Origin: Oscillospiraceae bacterium
GTDB taxonomy: Bacteria > Bacillota > Clostridia > Oscillospirales > UBA929
Length of the DNA stretch: 7,249 nt
NCBI GenBank assembly: GCA_031271525.1
Contig: JAISVO010000027.1
Location: 1 to 7,249, forward strand
Reading direction: 5' to 3'
Shown here: positions 1 to 6,294 of the stretch, one piece after another
How the letters are laid out: every line of letters begins with the position of its first letter
Numbering within the stretch: position 1 is the stretch's first letter
The notes under the pieces: model-generated
Database searches by the model: none
The model's input: only the letters and a program-made list of their open reading frames with translations
What the model was told of the DNA's origin: nothing
Position numbers and translations under genes: made by a program

Positions 1-1139
1 GCGAACCGGTCGATCCGGCCGTCAGCGATGATCTTGGCGGCGTTCCGCAGCCCCAGCGCGTAGGTATCCATCCCGGTGATAAACGCGTGGAAAATGTCCT
101 CCGGGGTGTGGGACATCCGACGGGTCTTGGCGTCGAAGTTCAAGCCGCCGTTGGTAAATCCGCCCGCCTTGATTACCTCCAGCATCCAGAGGGTGGCGTC
201 CACCACGTCGCTCGGGAAGTGGTCGGTGTCCCAGCCCAACAGCAGGTCGCCTGGGTTCGCGTCGATCGAGCCGAAAACGCCGTTGACCGCCGCCGTGCGG
301 AGTTCATGCCGGAAGGTGTGGCCCGCGAGCGTCGCGTGGTTCGCCTCGACGTTCATCTTCACGTCGCCGATCAAGTTATGCGCGCGCAGAAAGTTGCAGG
401 CCGTCGCGACATCGACGTCGTACTGGTGCTTGCTCGGTTCCTTCGGCTTCGGCTCTATGTAGAAGTCCCCGGTAAAACCGATGCTCCGGGCATAATCGAC
501 CGTCAGCCGGATCAAACGGGCGAGGTTCCCCTGCTCGAACGCCACGTCGGTGTTCAGCAGGGTTTCATAGCCCTCGCGCCCGCCCCAGAAGACATAGCCC
601 ATGCCGCCCAGCTTGACGGTCAGCTCCACCGCCTTCTTGATCTTCGCCGCGGCGTAAGCGAAGATGTCCGCGCTGGGCGAGGTGCCCGCGCCCGCCATGA
701 AACGCTTATGCGAGAAGGCGTTGCAGGTGCCCCAAAGGCATTTGATCCCGGTTTCGGCCATCTTTATCTTGATGTAGTCTGTGATCTCGTCCAAGCGCTT
801 ATTGCTCTCGGCGAGCGTCGGGGCTTCCTCCACCAAGTCGGCGTCGTGGAAACAGAAGTAGCCGATCGAAAGCTTTCGCATGATCTCAAAACCGGCGTCT
901 ACCTTCGCCTTGGCGTGGGCGATGACGTCGCCCTTGTCCGCGCCGAAGGATTTGTCGGCGGTACCGCCGCCAAACATGTCGCCGCCCTCGGCGCAAAGGG
1001 TGTGCCACCACGCGAGAGCGAACTTCAAGTGCTCCTTCATCGGTTTGCCCAGAATGACCTCGCCGGGGTTGTACCATTGGAAACGGTAGTCCTTGTCACC
1101 CTCCTGATACTTGACTTGCGGGATGTCGGGGAATTTCAT
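1..1139 (-). CDS. xylA: Xylose isomerase (class II), C-terminus cut by window edge
   Basis: Xylose isomerase (EC 5.3.1.5) interconverts D-xylose and D-xylulose in the cytoplasm with two divalent metal ions; xylulose is then phosphorylated by a kinase (not in the window). The reverse strand is open for 379 codons from the ATG at 1139. All hallmark motifs of the TIM-barrel family are visible: CFHDAD with H98, D99 and D101 (catalytic His/Asp pair), WGGREGYE at 185-192, EPKPKEP with metal ligand E229 and K231, EANHATLAGH with E265 and H268, GWDTDHFP with D304 and D306, and D336 in GGLNFDAK. Numbering runs about three behind well-studied class II enzymes of roughly 440 residues, so about 60 C-terminal residues lie beyond position 1. 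The start is fixed by AGGAGG at 1149-1154, nine bases upstream, and by the typical N-terminus MKFPDIPQVKYQ. No frameshift or missing key residue was seen. Identification is very secure; physiological substrate preference is inferred. Confidence 0.97.
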   Translation of the reverse strand, partial: MKFPDIPQVKYQEGDKDYRFQWYNPGEVILGKPMKEHLKFALAWWHTLCAEGGDMFGGGTADKSFGADKGDVIAHAKAKVDAGFEIMRKLSIGYFCFHDADLVEEAPTLAESNKRLDEITDYIKIKMAETGIKCLWGTCNAFSHKRFMAGAGTSPSADIFAYAAAKIKKAVELTVKLGGMGYVFWGGREGYETLLNTDVAFEQGNLARLIRLTVDYARSIGFTGDFYIEPKPKEPSKHQYDVDVATACNFLRAHNLIGDVKMNVEANHATLAGHTFRHELRTAAVNGVFGSIDANPGDLLLGWDTDHFPSDVVDATLWMLEVIKAGGFTNGGLNFDAKTRRMSHTPEDIFHAFITGMDTYALGLRNAAKIIADGRIDRF

Positions 1140-1196
1140 GCTCAATTTCCTCCTTATACCTTTGTGTCGCAATCCGTGACCCGATGCACAGGAAAG

Positions 1197-1225
1197 ATTA
1201 TACCACACCCGGCGGAAAAAGAAAG
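1197..1225 (-). promoter_or_regulatory. Probable xylA promoter (extended -10)
   Basis: Read on the minus strand, a perfect TATAAT lies at 1202-1197 and is preceded by TGG, giving an extended -10 element (TGnTATAAT). With a 17-bp spacer the -35 position would fall at 1225-1220 (CTTTCT), a poor match to TTGACA, so the promoter would rely on the extended -10 or on an activator. Transcription would start near 1190, giving a leader of about 50 nt that carries the AGGAGG site before xylA. The -10 is convincing; the -35 is weak. Confidence 0.7.
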
Positions 1226-1234
1226 ACTTTTTCC
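1214..1234. repeat. Perfect 8-bp inverted repeat at the xylA promoter (possible operator)
   Basis: GGAAAAAG at 1214-1221 and CTTTTTCC at 1227-1234 are exact reverse complements separated by the five bases AAAGA. The 21-bp element covers the predicted -35 region of the xylA promoter, 11 bp upstream of its -10, where a repressor or activator dimer could act. It is not followed by a T-run on either strand at a distance that would suggest a terminator. It does not match the XylR operator or catabolite-response (cre) consensus as I know them. The repeat is directly visible; operator function is inference. Confidence 0.45.
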
Positions 1235-1282
1235 TCTTTGCGGCCAAAAAAGGCACGGGGCGCTCCGGCGCGGCATATCTTC

Positions 1283-1311
1283 GTGACTTCCGAAGGGTTC
1301 TGTGATATGCT
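1283..1311 (+). promoter_or_regulatory. Possible promoter of the GyrI-like gene
   Basis: GTGACT at 1283-1288 (four of six matches to TTGACA) lies 17 bp from TATGCT at 1306-1311, which is preceded by TGA and so forms an extended -10. Transcription would start near 1318, giving a leader of about 40 nt before the ATG at 1359. The match is moderate; the spacing and position support it. Confidence 0.4.
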
Positions 1312-1358
1312 ATTGGAAAAGGCGCGGACAGTGCCCAAAGCCGAAAGCGAGGAGCATA

Positions 1359-2003
1359 ATGGCGATTGATTTTAAGAAAGAGCGTAAAGACCTGTACCAG
1401 CCCAAGACCGCTCCGTCCGTCGTCGACGTGCCGGAGATGACGTTCGTCGCGGTTGACGGTTCCGGGAACCCCAACACAAGCCCGGAGTATAAAGCCGCGC
1501 TTGAAACCCTGTACGGATTATCCTATGGCGTCAAAATGAGCAAAATGGGCGGGACACAGCCGGAGGGCTACTTTGATTTTGTCGTGCCGCCTCTGGAGGG
1601 TTTGTGGTGGTTCAAGGACGGCGGGGTCGTCACCGACATTCTGGACAAGGACAGCTTTTGCTGGACCGCGATGATCCGTCAGCCGGACTTTGTGAACGGC
1701 GGCGTGTTCGAGTCCGCAAGGCTCGCGCTTGCGAAAAAGAAACCGGATTTGGACTTATCGAAAGCGCGGCTGATGAGCTTTACAGAAGGTTTGTGCGCTC
1801 AAATCATGCACATCGGAGCATACGACGACGAACCGGGCACTATAGCCGTTCTGGAGAAGTTTATCGCGGAATCGGGGTATGTGCCCGACTTTACCGGCAC
1901 GCGCCGCCACCATGAAATCTATCTCGGCGACCCGCGCAAAACCGCGCCGGAAAAACTGAAGACGGTGATCCGGTATCCGATACGGGAGGCGGCGCATGAA
2001 TGA
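1359..2003 (+). CDS. GyrI-like small-molecule-binding domain protein
   Basis: This 214-residue cytoplasmic protein resembles the stand-alone GyrI-like family (COG4832 type; the fold also found in SbmC/GyrI and in effector domains of BmrR- or Rob-like regulators). Supporting segments are the N-terminal MAIDFKKERKDLYQP, the PEMTFVAVDGSGNPN strand near residues 25-40, an aromatic stretch LWWFKD around residue 83, the conserved EGLCAQIMHIGAYDDEP block (about 141-157), and a C-terminal HHEIYLGDPRKTAPEKLK motif. No helix-turn-helix, signal peptide or membrane segment is seen, so it is probably a ligand-binding or hydrolase-like protein and not a DNA-binding regulator. An in-frame GTG at 1302 would add 19 residues, but the ATG at 1359 has GAGGAG at 1349-1354 (four-base spacing, rather short) and gives the family-typical start. 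It is divergent from xylA and is followed by the trp promoter. The ligand is unknown. Confidence 0.85.
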   Translation: MAIDFKKERKDLYQPKTAPSVVDVPEMTFVAVDGSGNPNTSPEYKAALETLYGLSYGVKMSKMGGTQPEGYFDFVVPPLEGLWWFKDGGVVTDILDKDSFCWTAMIRQPDFVNGGVFESARLALAKKKPDLDLSKARLMSFTEGLCAQIMHIGAYDDEPGTIAVLEKFIAESGYVPDFTGTRRHHEIYLGDPRKTAPEKLKTVIRYPIREAAHE

Positions 2004-2042
2004 CGCCCTGCTCGATTGTCCCCTCCCCCGCAAAAAAAACGC

Positions 2043-2071
2043 TTGACACCGCGCCGCGGACCGTGTATACT
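2043..2071 (+). promoter_or_regulatory. trp operon sigma-A promoter
   Basis: A perfect -35 TTGACA (2043-2048) and a -10 TATACT (2066-2071, one mismatch to TATAAT) are separated by exactly 17 bp. Transcription should begin near 2077-2080, just upstream of the T-box leader. A near-consensus promoter suits a gene set controlled mainly after initiation, by leader antitermination. Confidence 0.9.
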
Positions 2072-2077
2072 CATTCA

Positions 2078-2363
2078 AAAGTGAATATTGGTAAACCGTT
2101 GAAGCAGAGATAAAAACAGCAAATGCGCGTTACAGAGAGTCCGGGAAGCTGAGAGCCGGGCGGAGATGCAGGTTGTTAAATGGACTGCCGAGGGCATGGT
2201 CAAAGGCGCAAGCCGAGTATTCCATGACGTGGCGCATACGTTAGTTGCGAGGGATATGCTGGTATCCTGCAGAGAGCGCGGAGTTTCTCCGCGAACCGAG
2301 GTGGCACCGCGGATTGTTCAATTCGTCCTTGGTAAAGCGTTTTGCTTTATCAAGGACTTTTTT
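2078..2363 (+). ncRNA. T-box riboswitch, tryptophan-specific, controlling trpEDCF
   Basis: The untranslated leader senses the charging state of tRNA-Trp and controls transcription termination. The conserved T-box runs from 2299 to 2312 (AGGTGGCACCGCGG). Its antiterminator can be drawn fully: ACCGAGG (2295-2301) pairs with CCTTGGT (2327-2333), GCG (2309-2311) pairs with CGT (2324-2326), and the seven-base bulge TGGCACC (2302-2308) is left free. TGGC in the bulge is complementary to a tRNA 3' end GCCA, matching the G73 discriminator of bacterial tRNA-Trp. Upstream are an AGAGAG motif near 2132 (Stem I, GA/K-turn region), a candidate specifier codon TGG at 2181-2183 followed by the expected purine, a GGGATA/TATCCT hairpin at 2251-2268, and a perfect 7-bp Stem III-like hairpin at 2277-2293. 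Uncharged tRNA-Trp should favour antitermination. The leader is open in frame with trpE from 2166, but that ORF is not a real N-terminus. The start is set from the predicted transcription start; Stem I was not folded in full. Confidence 0.95.
2325..2363 (+). terminator. Leader intrinsic terminator of the T-box
   Basis: A 14-bp stem is formed by GTCCTTGGTAAAGC (2325-2338) and GCTTTATCAAGGAC (2344-2357), with one G-U pair and a five-base GTTTT loop, followed by six T residues (2358-2363). Its 5' arm contains CCTTGGT and GT, which are also used by the antiterminator, so the two structures are mutually exclusive. This is the regulated off-state for trpEDCF. Confidence 0.96.
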
Positions 2364-2408
2364 CTGCGGAGAGAAGTAAAAGCAAAGAAGGAAAGGAGAT
2401 ATAACCGT

Positions 2409-3821
2409 ATGATCAGACCTACGCTGGAGGAAGCCAAAACCCTTGCCGCCGGGTACACGCTTGTCCCCATCGCGCTGGAGATTTATTCCGACATACGCAC
2501 GCCCATGGAGGTTTTGAAGGTCCTCAAAGCCAAGGGCAAGAACGCCTATATACTGGAGAGCGTCGAGAACGGGGAGAACTGGGGGCGCTATACATTCTTA
2601 GGCTGCAACCCGTCCATGACCCTGACCGGGGGGAACGGCGCCGTGACCGTAAAAACCCTGTCGGGTGAAACCGTGCGGGCGGGCGACCCGCACGCCCTGC
2701 TCAAAGAGACGGTCCGCGGGTACAAAAGCCCCCGTGTCGCGTACCTCCCCACGTTTACCGGGGGCTTTGTGGGGTCGTTCGACTATGAATACACCCAAAA
2801 CGGGGCGTTCTGCCTGATGCTGTACCGGCAGGTCATCGCCTTCGACCACCTCAAACAGAAGATATTCTTAATCACCAACATCGAAACCGATAACTTGGAA
2901 GAAAACTACATCGCGGGCGTGGCGGCGCTGAAGGACATGGAGGCGCTGGTCACCGCCGAGGGCCGCTATGAAGCTCCCGGCGGTCAGGTGCGGTCCGAAT
3001 TTACGCAGAGCCTGTCCCAAACGGAGTTCCTCCGGGCGGTGGAAACCTGCCGGCGCCATATCGGAAAAGGCGAGGTTTCGCAGGTCGTCCCCTCCGTTCG
3101 GTTCAGCGCCGCGTACGAAGGCGATTTGCTTCCGGTCTACCGGGCGCTGCGTACTATCAACCCGTCGTCCTATATGTTCTATATTCAGTTTGACACGATG
3201 CAGCTTGCCGCCGCGTCGCCGGAAACGCTGGTGTCACTGAAAAACGGCGTGGTCAGCACCTTCCCGCTGGCGGGGACCTGCAAGCGCACCGGAGATGAGG
3301 AGGAGAACCGGAGGCTTCTGGCAAAACTCCTGTCCGACCCCAAGGAGCTTGCCGAGCATGAGATGCTGGTGGAACTGGGCCGGGAGGATTTGGACAAAGT
3401 CTGCCGGCCCGGCAGCGTCAACGTGGAGGAATACCGGGTGATCAAGACATGTTCCCATGTGTACCACATCGAATCCAAGGTGCGCGGCCAAATCCGGCCG
3501 GACTGCGACGCCTTTGACGCGATGGCGGCCGCGCTTCCGGCAGGGACGCTTTCCGGCGCGCCCCGGGATAAAGCAATGGAGATCATCGCGCGGATCGAGG
3601 GCGAGCCGCGGGGCGTATACGGCGGCGCGGTAGGGTACATCGACTTTGCCGGAGAGATGGACCTATGCATCGGCATCCGAATGGCGGTGCTCAAAGACGG
3701 TAAGGTCAGCGTACAGGCGGGCGCGGGAATCGTGGCCGAAAGCATCCCGGAAAACGAATACAACGAGTGCCTGAACAAAGCGAAGGCCATGATGATTGCC
3801 CTTAAGGAGGCGTTGACATGA
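2409..3821 (+). CDS. trpE: Anthranilate synthase component I
   Basis: TrpE (EC 4.1.3.27 large subunit) converts chorismate to anthranilate, normally with ammonia supplied by the TrpG glutaminase. The ATG at 2409 has AAGGAG at 2393-2398 and gives 470 residues; an in-frame ATG at 2166 lies inside the T-box and is rejected. Visible motifs: ILES at 48-51 (the LLES tryptophan-feedback motif), INPSSYMF of the active-site and feedback region, PLAGT at 286-290, AEHEMLV with probable Mg-ligand E316, VYHIES with the expected catalytic H353, AGTLSGAP at 378-385, a GGAVGY segment, and QAGAGIVAESIPENE near the C-terminus. Oddities: the stretch between FDYE (up to 127) and FCLML (from 134) is much shorter than in typical TrpE, and the usual VDLxRND reads VELGRED (321-327). 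No TrpG domain is fused and no trpG follows. The gene overlaps trpD by four bases. A PabB role is possible in principle, but the Trp T-box and the following trp genes argue for TrpE. Confidence 0.96.
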   Translation: MIRPTLEEAKTLAAGYTLVPIALEIYSDIRTPMEVLKVLKAKGKNAYILESVENGENWGRYTFLGCNPSMTLTGGNGAVTVKTLSGETVRAGDPHALLKETVRGYKSPRVAYLPTFTGGFVGSFDYEYTQNGAFCLMLYRQVIAFDHLKQKIFLITNIETDNLEENYIAGVAALKDMEALVTAEGRYEAPGGQVRSEFTQSLSQTEFLRAVETCRRHIGKGEVSQVVPSVRFSAAYEGDLLPVYRALRTINPSSYMFYIQFDTMQLAAASPETLVSLKNGVVSTFPLAGTCKRTGDEEENRRLLAKLLSDPKELAEHEMLVELGREDLDKVCRPGSVNVEEYRVIKTCSHVYHIESKVRGQIRPDCDAFDAMAAALPAGTLSGAPRDKAMEIIARIEGEPRGVYGGAVGYIDFAGEMDLCIGIRMAVLKDGKVSVQAGAGIVAESIPENEYNECLNKAKAMMIALKEALT

Positions 3822-4831
3822 TACGGGAAGCCATTGTGTCCCTGTCGAACAAGCGGGATCTGTCGTACGAAACCGCGGAAGCGGTGATGAACGAGATCAT
3901 GACCGGGGAGGCCACTCCGGTGCAGATGAGCGCGTACCTCACGGCGCTCAGCCTAAAGGGCGAGACGACCACCGAAATCACGGCGTCGGCCGCCGGGATG
4001 CGCGCCCACTGCATCCGGCTGCTGCATGACGCCGACGCGCTGGAGATCGTCGGAACCGGCGGCGACCACGCGAACAGCTTCAACATATCCACCGCGGCGG
4101 CGCTCATCACGGCGGCGGCGGGCGTACCCGTGGCAAAGCACGGCAACCGCGCGGCGTCCAGCCAATGCGGCGCGGCGGACGTCTTGGAAGCGCTGGGCGT
4201 CAACATCAACATCCCCCCCGAGCGAAGCGCCGCGCTGTTGAAGACGATCGGAATCTGCTTCCTGTTCGCGCAGAATTACCATATCGCGATGAAATACGTC
4301 GCTCCGGTGCGCCGGGAACTGGCCATCCGCACCATCTTCAACATTTTGGGGCCGCTGACCAACCCCGCCGGCGCGAGCATGGAGCTGATGGGCGTCTATC
4401 ACCGCGATTTGGTGGAGCCGCTGGCGCGGGTCATGTGCAACCTCGGCGTGAAAAGCGCGATGGTCGTCCACGGCGAGGACGGGCTGGACGAAATCTCCCT
4501 CTCCGCGCCCACCTATGTCTGCGAGGTCAAGCACGGCTGGGTGCGCTCCTATACGCTTACGCCGGAGCAGTTCGGCTTCGCGCGGTGCGAACGGGAGGAC
4601 CTGCGCGGCGGCGATCCCGCCGAAAACGCGGAGATTCTGCGGTCGGTGCTGGCGGGCGAACCGGGGCCGAAGAGGAACGCCGCCGTGCTCAACGCCGCCG
4701 CCGCGCTGTTCGTCGCGGGAAAATACGGGTCGATCGAAGCCGCCGTCAAGGTGGCGGAGAACGTGATCGACAGCGGCGAAGCCGCCCGGAAGCTCTTGGA
4801 TTTCATCCGCTTTTCCAACGAAGGGGCGTGA
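3818..4831 (+). CDS. trpD: Anthranilate phosphoribosyltransferase
   Basis: TrpD (EC 2.4.2.18) transfers phosphoribose from PRPP to anthranilate. The 337 residues match the usual single-domain length, with no fused glutaminase domain. Motifs in order: GTGGD at 79-83 (PRPP diphosphate loop), NSFNIST at 86-92, AKHGNR at 106-111, SSQCGAADVLEALGV at 114-128 (often SSKSGSADVLEALG in relatives), APVRREL with R165/R166 for anthranilate binding, RTIFNILGPLTNPAG at 171-185, GLDEIS with Mg-binding D224 and E225, and GGDPAENA at 264-271. The start is well supported by AAGGAGG at 3804-3810 with seven-base spacing, inside the end of trpE. The ATGA overlap with the trpE stop suggests translational coupling. 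No key residue is missing. Confidence 0.97.
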   Translation: MIREAIVSLSNKRDLSYETAEAVMNEIMTGEATPVQMSAYLTALSLKGETTTEITASAAGMRAHCIRLLHDADALEIVGTGGDHANSFNISTAAALITAAAGVPVAKHGNRAASSQCGAADVLEALGVNINIPPERSAALLKTIGICFLFAQNYHIAMKYVAPVRRELAIRTIFNILGPLTNPAGASMELMGVYHRDLVEPLARVMCNLGVKSAMVVHGEDGLDEISLSAPTYVCEVKHGWVRSYTLTPEQFGFARCEREDLRGGDPAENAEILRSVLAGEPGPKRNAAVLNAAAALFVAGKYGSIEAAVKVAENVIDSGEAARKLLDFIRFSNEGA

Positions 4832-4835
4832 TACG

Positions 4836-5624
4836 ATGAACCTGCTGCGCGAAATCGCGAATCGTACGCGGGAGCGCGTCGACGCGCGGAAAAAGGCCGT
4901 CCCGCTGGAAGCGCTGATCGAACGGGCGGCACGGCTACCCGCAGCCGGGGATTTCGCCTTTGAAAAAGCCCTGCGGCGCGACGGCGACGTCGCGTTTATC
5001 TGCGAGGTCAAGCGGGCGTCCCCGTCCAAGGGCGTCATCGCGGAGACCTTTCCCTACGCCGAAATCGCGCGGGAATACGAAGCGGCGGGGGCGGAGGCCA
5101 TCTCGGTGCTGACCGAGCCGTTTTATTTCCAAGGCGACGACCGCCATCTGCGCGAGATTGCCGCCGCCGTCTCCGTCCCCTTGCTGCGAAAGGATTTTAT
5201 CGTGGACGGCTACATGATCTACGAAGCCAAATTGCTCGGCGCGGGCGCGGTGCTGCTGATCGCCGCCCTGCTGGACGGGGAGACCCTCGCGGCGTATATC
5301 GGCATTGCGCACCGTCTTGGCCTCTCCGCGCTGGTGGAGGCGCACGATGAGGACGAATTACGGGCGGCGCTCCGGGCCGGGGCGCGGATCATCGGGGTCA
5401 ACAACCGGGATTTACGCACCTTTGCGGTAGACACGGAAAACAGCGTCCGCCTGCGGAAACTCGCGCCGGAGGATGTCCTGTTTGTCTCCGAAAGCGGCAT
5501 ACGGACTCGGGAGGACGTCGGGAAACTGCGGAAAAGCCGGGTGAACGCCGTGCTGGTGGGCGAAACTCTGATGCGCGCTCCGGACAAGCGGGCCGCGCTG
5601 GCCGAATTGCGGGGCGCGCCGTGA
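4836..5624 (+). CDS. trpC: Indole-3-glycerol phosphate synthase
   Basis: TrpC (EC 4.1.1.48) closes the indole ring of CdRP with loss of CO2 and water. The 262-residue product is a complete single-domain TIM barrel, not fused to TrpF. All catalytic positions are visible: E57 and K59 in CEVKRASPSKG, K119 in LLRKDFIVDGY, E168 in LVEAHDEDE, N189 and R191 in GVNNRDL, and E219 and S220 in SESGIR, followed by a phosphate-binding AVLVGETLM segment near 238-246. AAGGGG at 4821-4826 lies nine bases before the ATG, and the gene starts four bases after the trpD stop. Its last codons overlap the trpF start. Confidence 0.97.
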   Translation: MNLLREIANRTRERVDARKKAVPLEALIERAARLPAAGDFAFEKALRRDGDVAFICEVKRASPSKGVIAETFPYAEIAREYEAAGAEAISVLTEPFYFQGDDRHLREIAAAVSVPLLRKDFIVDGYMIYEAKLLGAGAVLLIAALLDGETLAAYIGIAHRLGLSALVEAHDEDELRAALRAGARIIGVNNRDLRTFAVDTENSVRLRKLAPEDVLFVSESGIRTREDVGKLRKSRVNAVLVGETLMRAPDKRAALAELRGAP

Positions 5625-6226
5625 GCAAAATCAAAATCTGCGGCCTGCGCCGGGTGGAGGATATCCAAGCCGTCAACCAAGCGCTGCCGGATTTCGTCGG
5701 CTTTGTTTTCGCAGAAAGCAGCCGGAGGATAACCGCCGATACGGCTGTCCGGCTGAAGGAAAAGCTCGATCCCCGGATCAAGGCGGTCGGCGTCTTTGTC
5801 AACGAGAACGCAGACGTCGTCGAGGGGTTTGTTCGCGGGGGGATCATCGACTGGGTACAGCTGCACGGGGACGAGGACGGCGCGTATATACGGCTGCTGC
5901 AAGCAAGCTGCCGCTGCCCGGTCATCCGGGCTGTCCGGATCGGGGAAACGCTGCCCACGCTGCCGGAAGAAGCGGATTACCTGCTGTTCGACACGCTGTC
6001 GGCCCGGCGCGGCGGAACAGGTAAGCCCTTTGACTGGAATCTCCTGCGGGAATATCAAGGTCCGCCGTACTTTTTGGCGGGGGGGCTTACGGCGGACAAC
6101 GCGGCAAACGCGATACGCCTGCTGCGTCCGTTCTGCGTGGACGTGAGCAGCGGCGCGGAGACAGACGGCGCGAAGGACGCCGGGAAGATACAGGCAATCG
6201 TAAGGGCGGTACGGGACGTTGTTTAA
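5621..6226 (+). CDS. trpF: Phosphoribosylanthranilate isomerase
   Basis: TrpF (EC 5.3.1.24) performs the Amadori rearrangement of phosphoribosylanthranilate to CdRP, the substrate of TrpC. The 201-residue TIM barrel has the expected KICGL with general base C7, GFVFAESSRR with R36, VGVFVNE at 57-62, VQLHGDE at 79-85, general acid D124 in LLFD, GGTGKPFDW at 131-139, FLAGGLT at 151-157 and VDVSSGAETDG at 173-183. The start is GTG at 5621 within a GTGA overlap with the trpC stop; no strong independent ribosome binding site is seen, so translation is probably coupled to trpC. This is the last gene of the operon here: the next gene is convergent, so no trpB or trpA follows. No clear terminator was found in the 68 bases downstream. 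Confidence 0.97.
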   Translation: MSKIKICGLRRVEDIQAVNQALPDFVGFVFAESSRRITADTAVRLKEKLDPRIKAVGVFVNENADVVEGFVRGGIIDWVQLHGDEDGAYIRLLQASCRCPVIRAVRIGETLPTLPEEADYLLFDTLSARRGGTGKPFDWNLLREYQGPPYFLAGGLTADNAANAIRLLRPFCVDVSSGAETDGAKDAGKIQAIVRAVRDVV

Positions 6227-6294
6227 GACGGGCAGCGGGATCTTCGGAAACCGCGCGGCTCAATGTGACGTGAACACCGCTTCTTTAGAGAAAA

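Noticed and set aside
1163..1190. Possible catabolite-response (cre) site or TGTG/CACA operator in the xylA leader.
   Set aside because: The central CG is offset from the cre consensus and the TGTG/CACA arms are only four bases, so the match is no better than chance.
87..1286. Long plus-strand open frame of 399 codons.
   Set aside because: It lies opposite xylA, which has full motif support on the minus strand; the plus-strand translation has no recognisable motif and runs through the xylA promoter. It is a GC-rich shadow frame.
2004..2042. Possible terminator for the GyrI-like gene before the trp promoter.
   Set aside because: The stretch has C-rich and A-rich runs but no hairpin that I can pair.
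3953..5038. Minus-strand open frame of 361 codons opposite trpD and trpC.
   Set aside because: It spans the junction of two clearly identified genes on the other strand, is rich in Arg, Gly and Ala as expected for a shadow frame, and has no recognisable domain.
5219..6058. Minus-strand open frame of 279 codons opposite trpC and trpF.
   Set aside because: It is antisense to conserved catalytic regions of both genes and shows no motif of its own.
6227..6294. Possible bidirectional terminator between trpF and the convergent crotonase gene.
   Set aside because: Only a 4-bp GCGG/CCGC pairing with no T-run on either strand was found; this is not enough to call a terminator.
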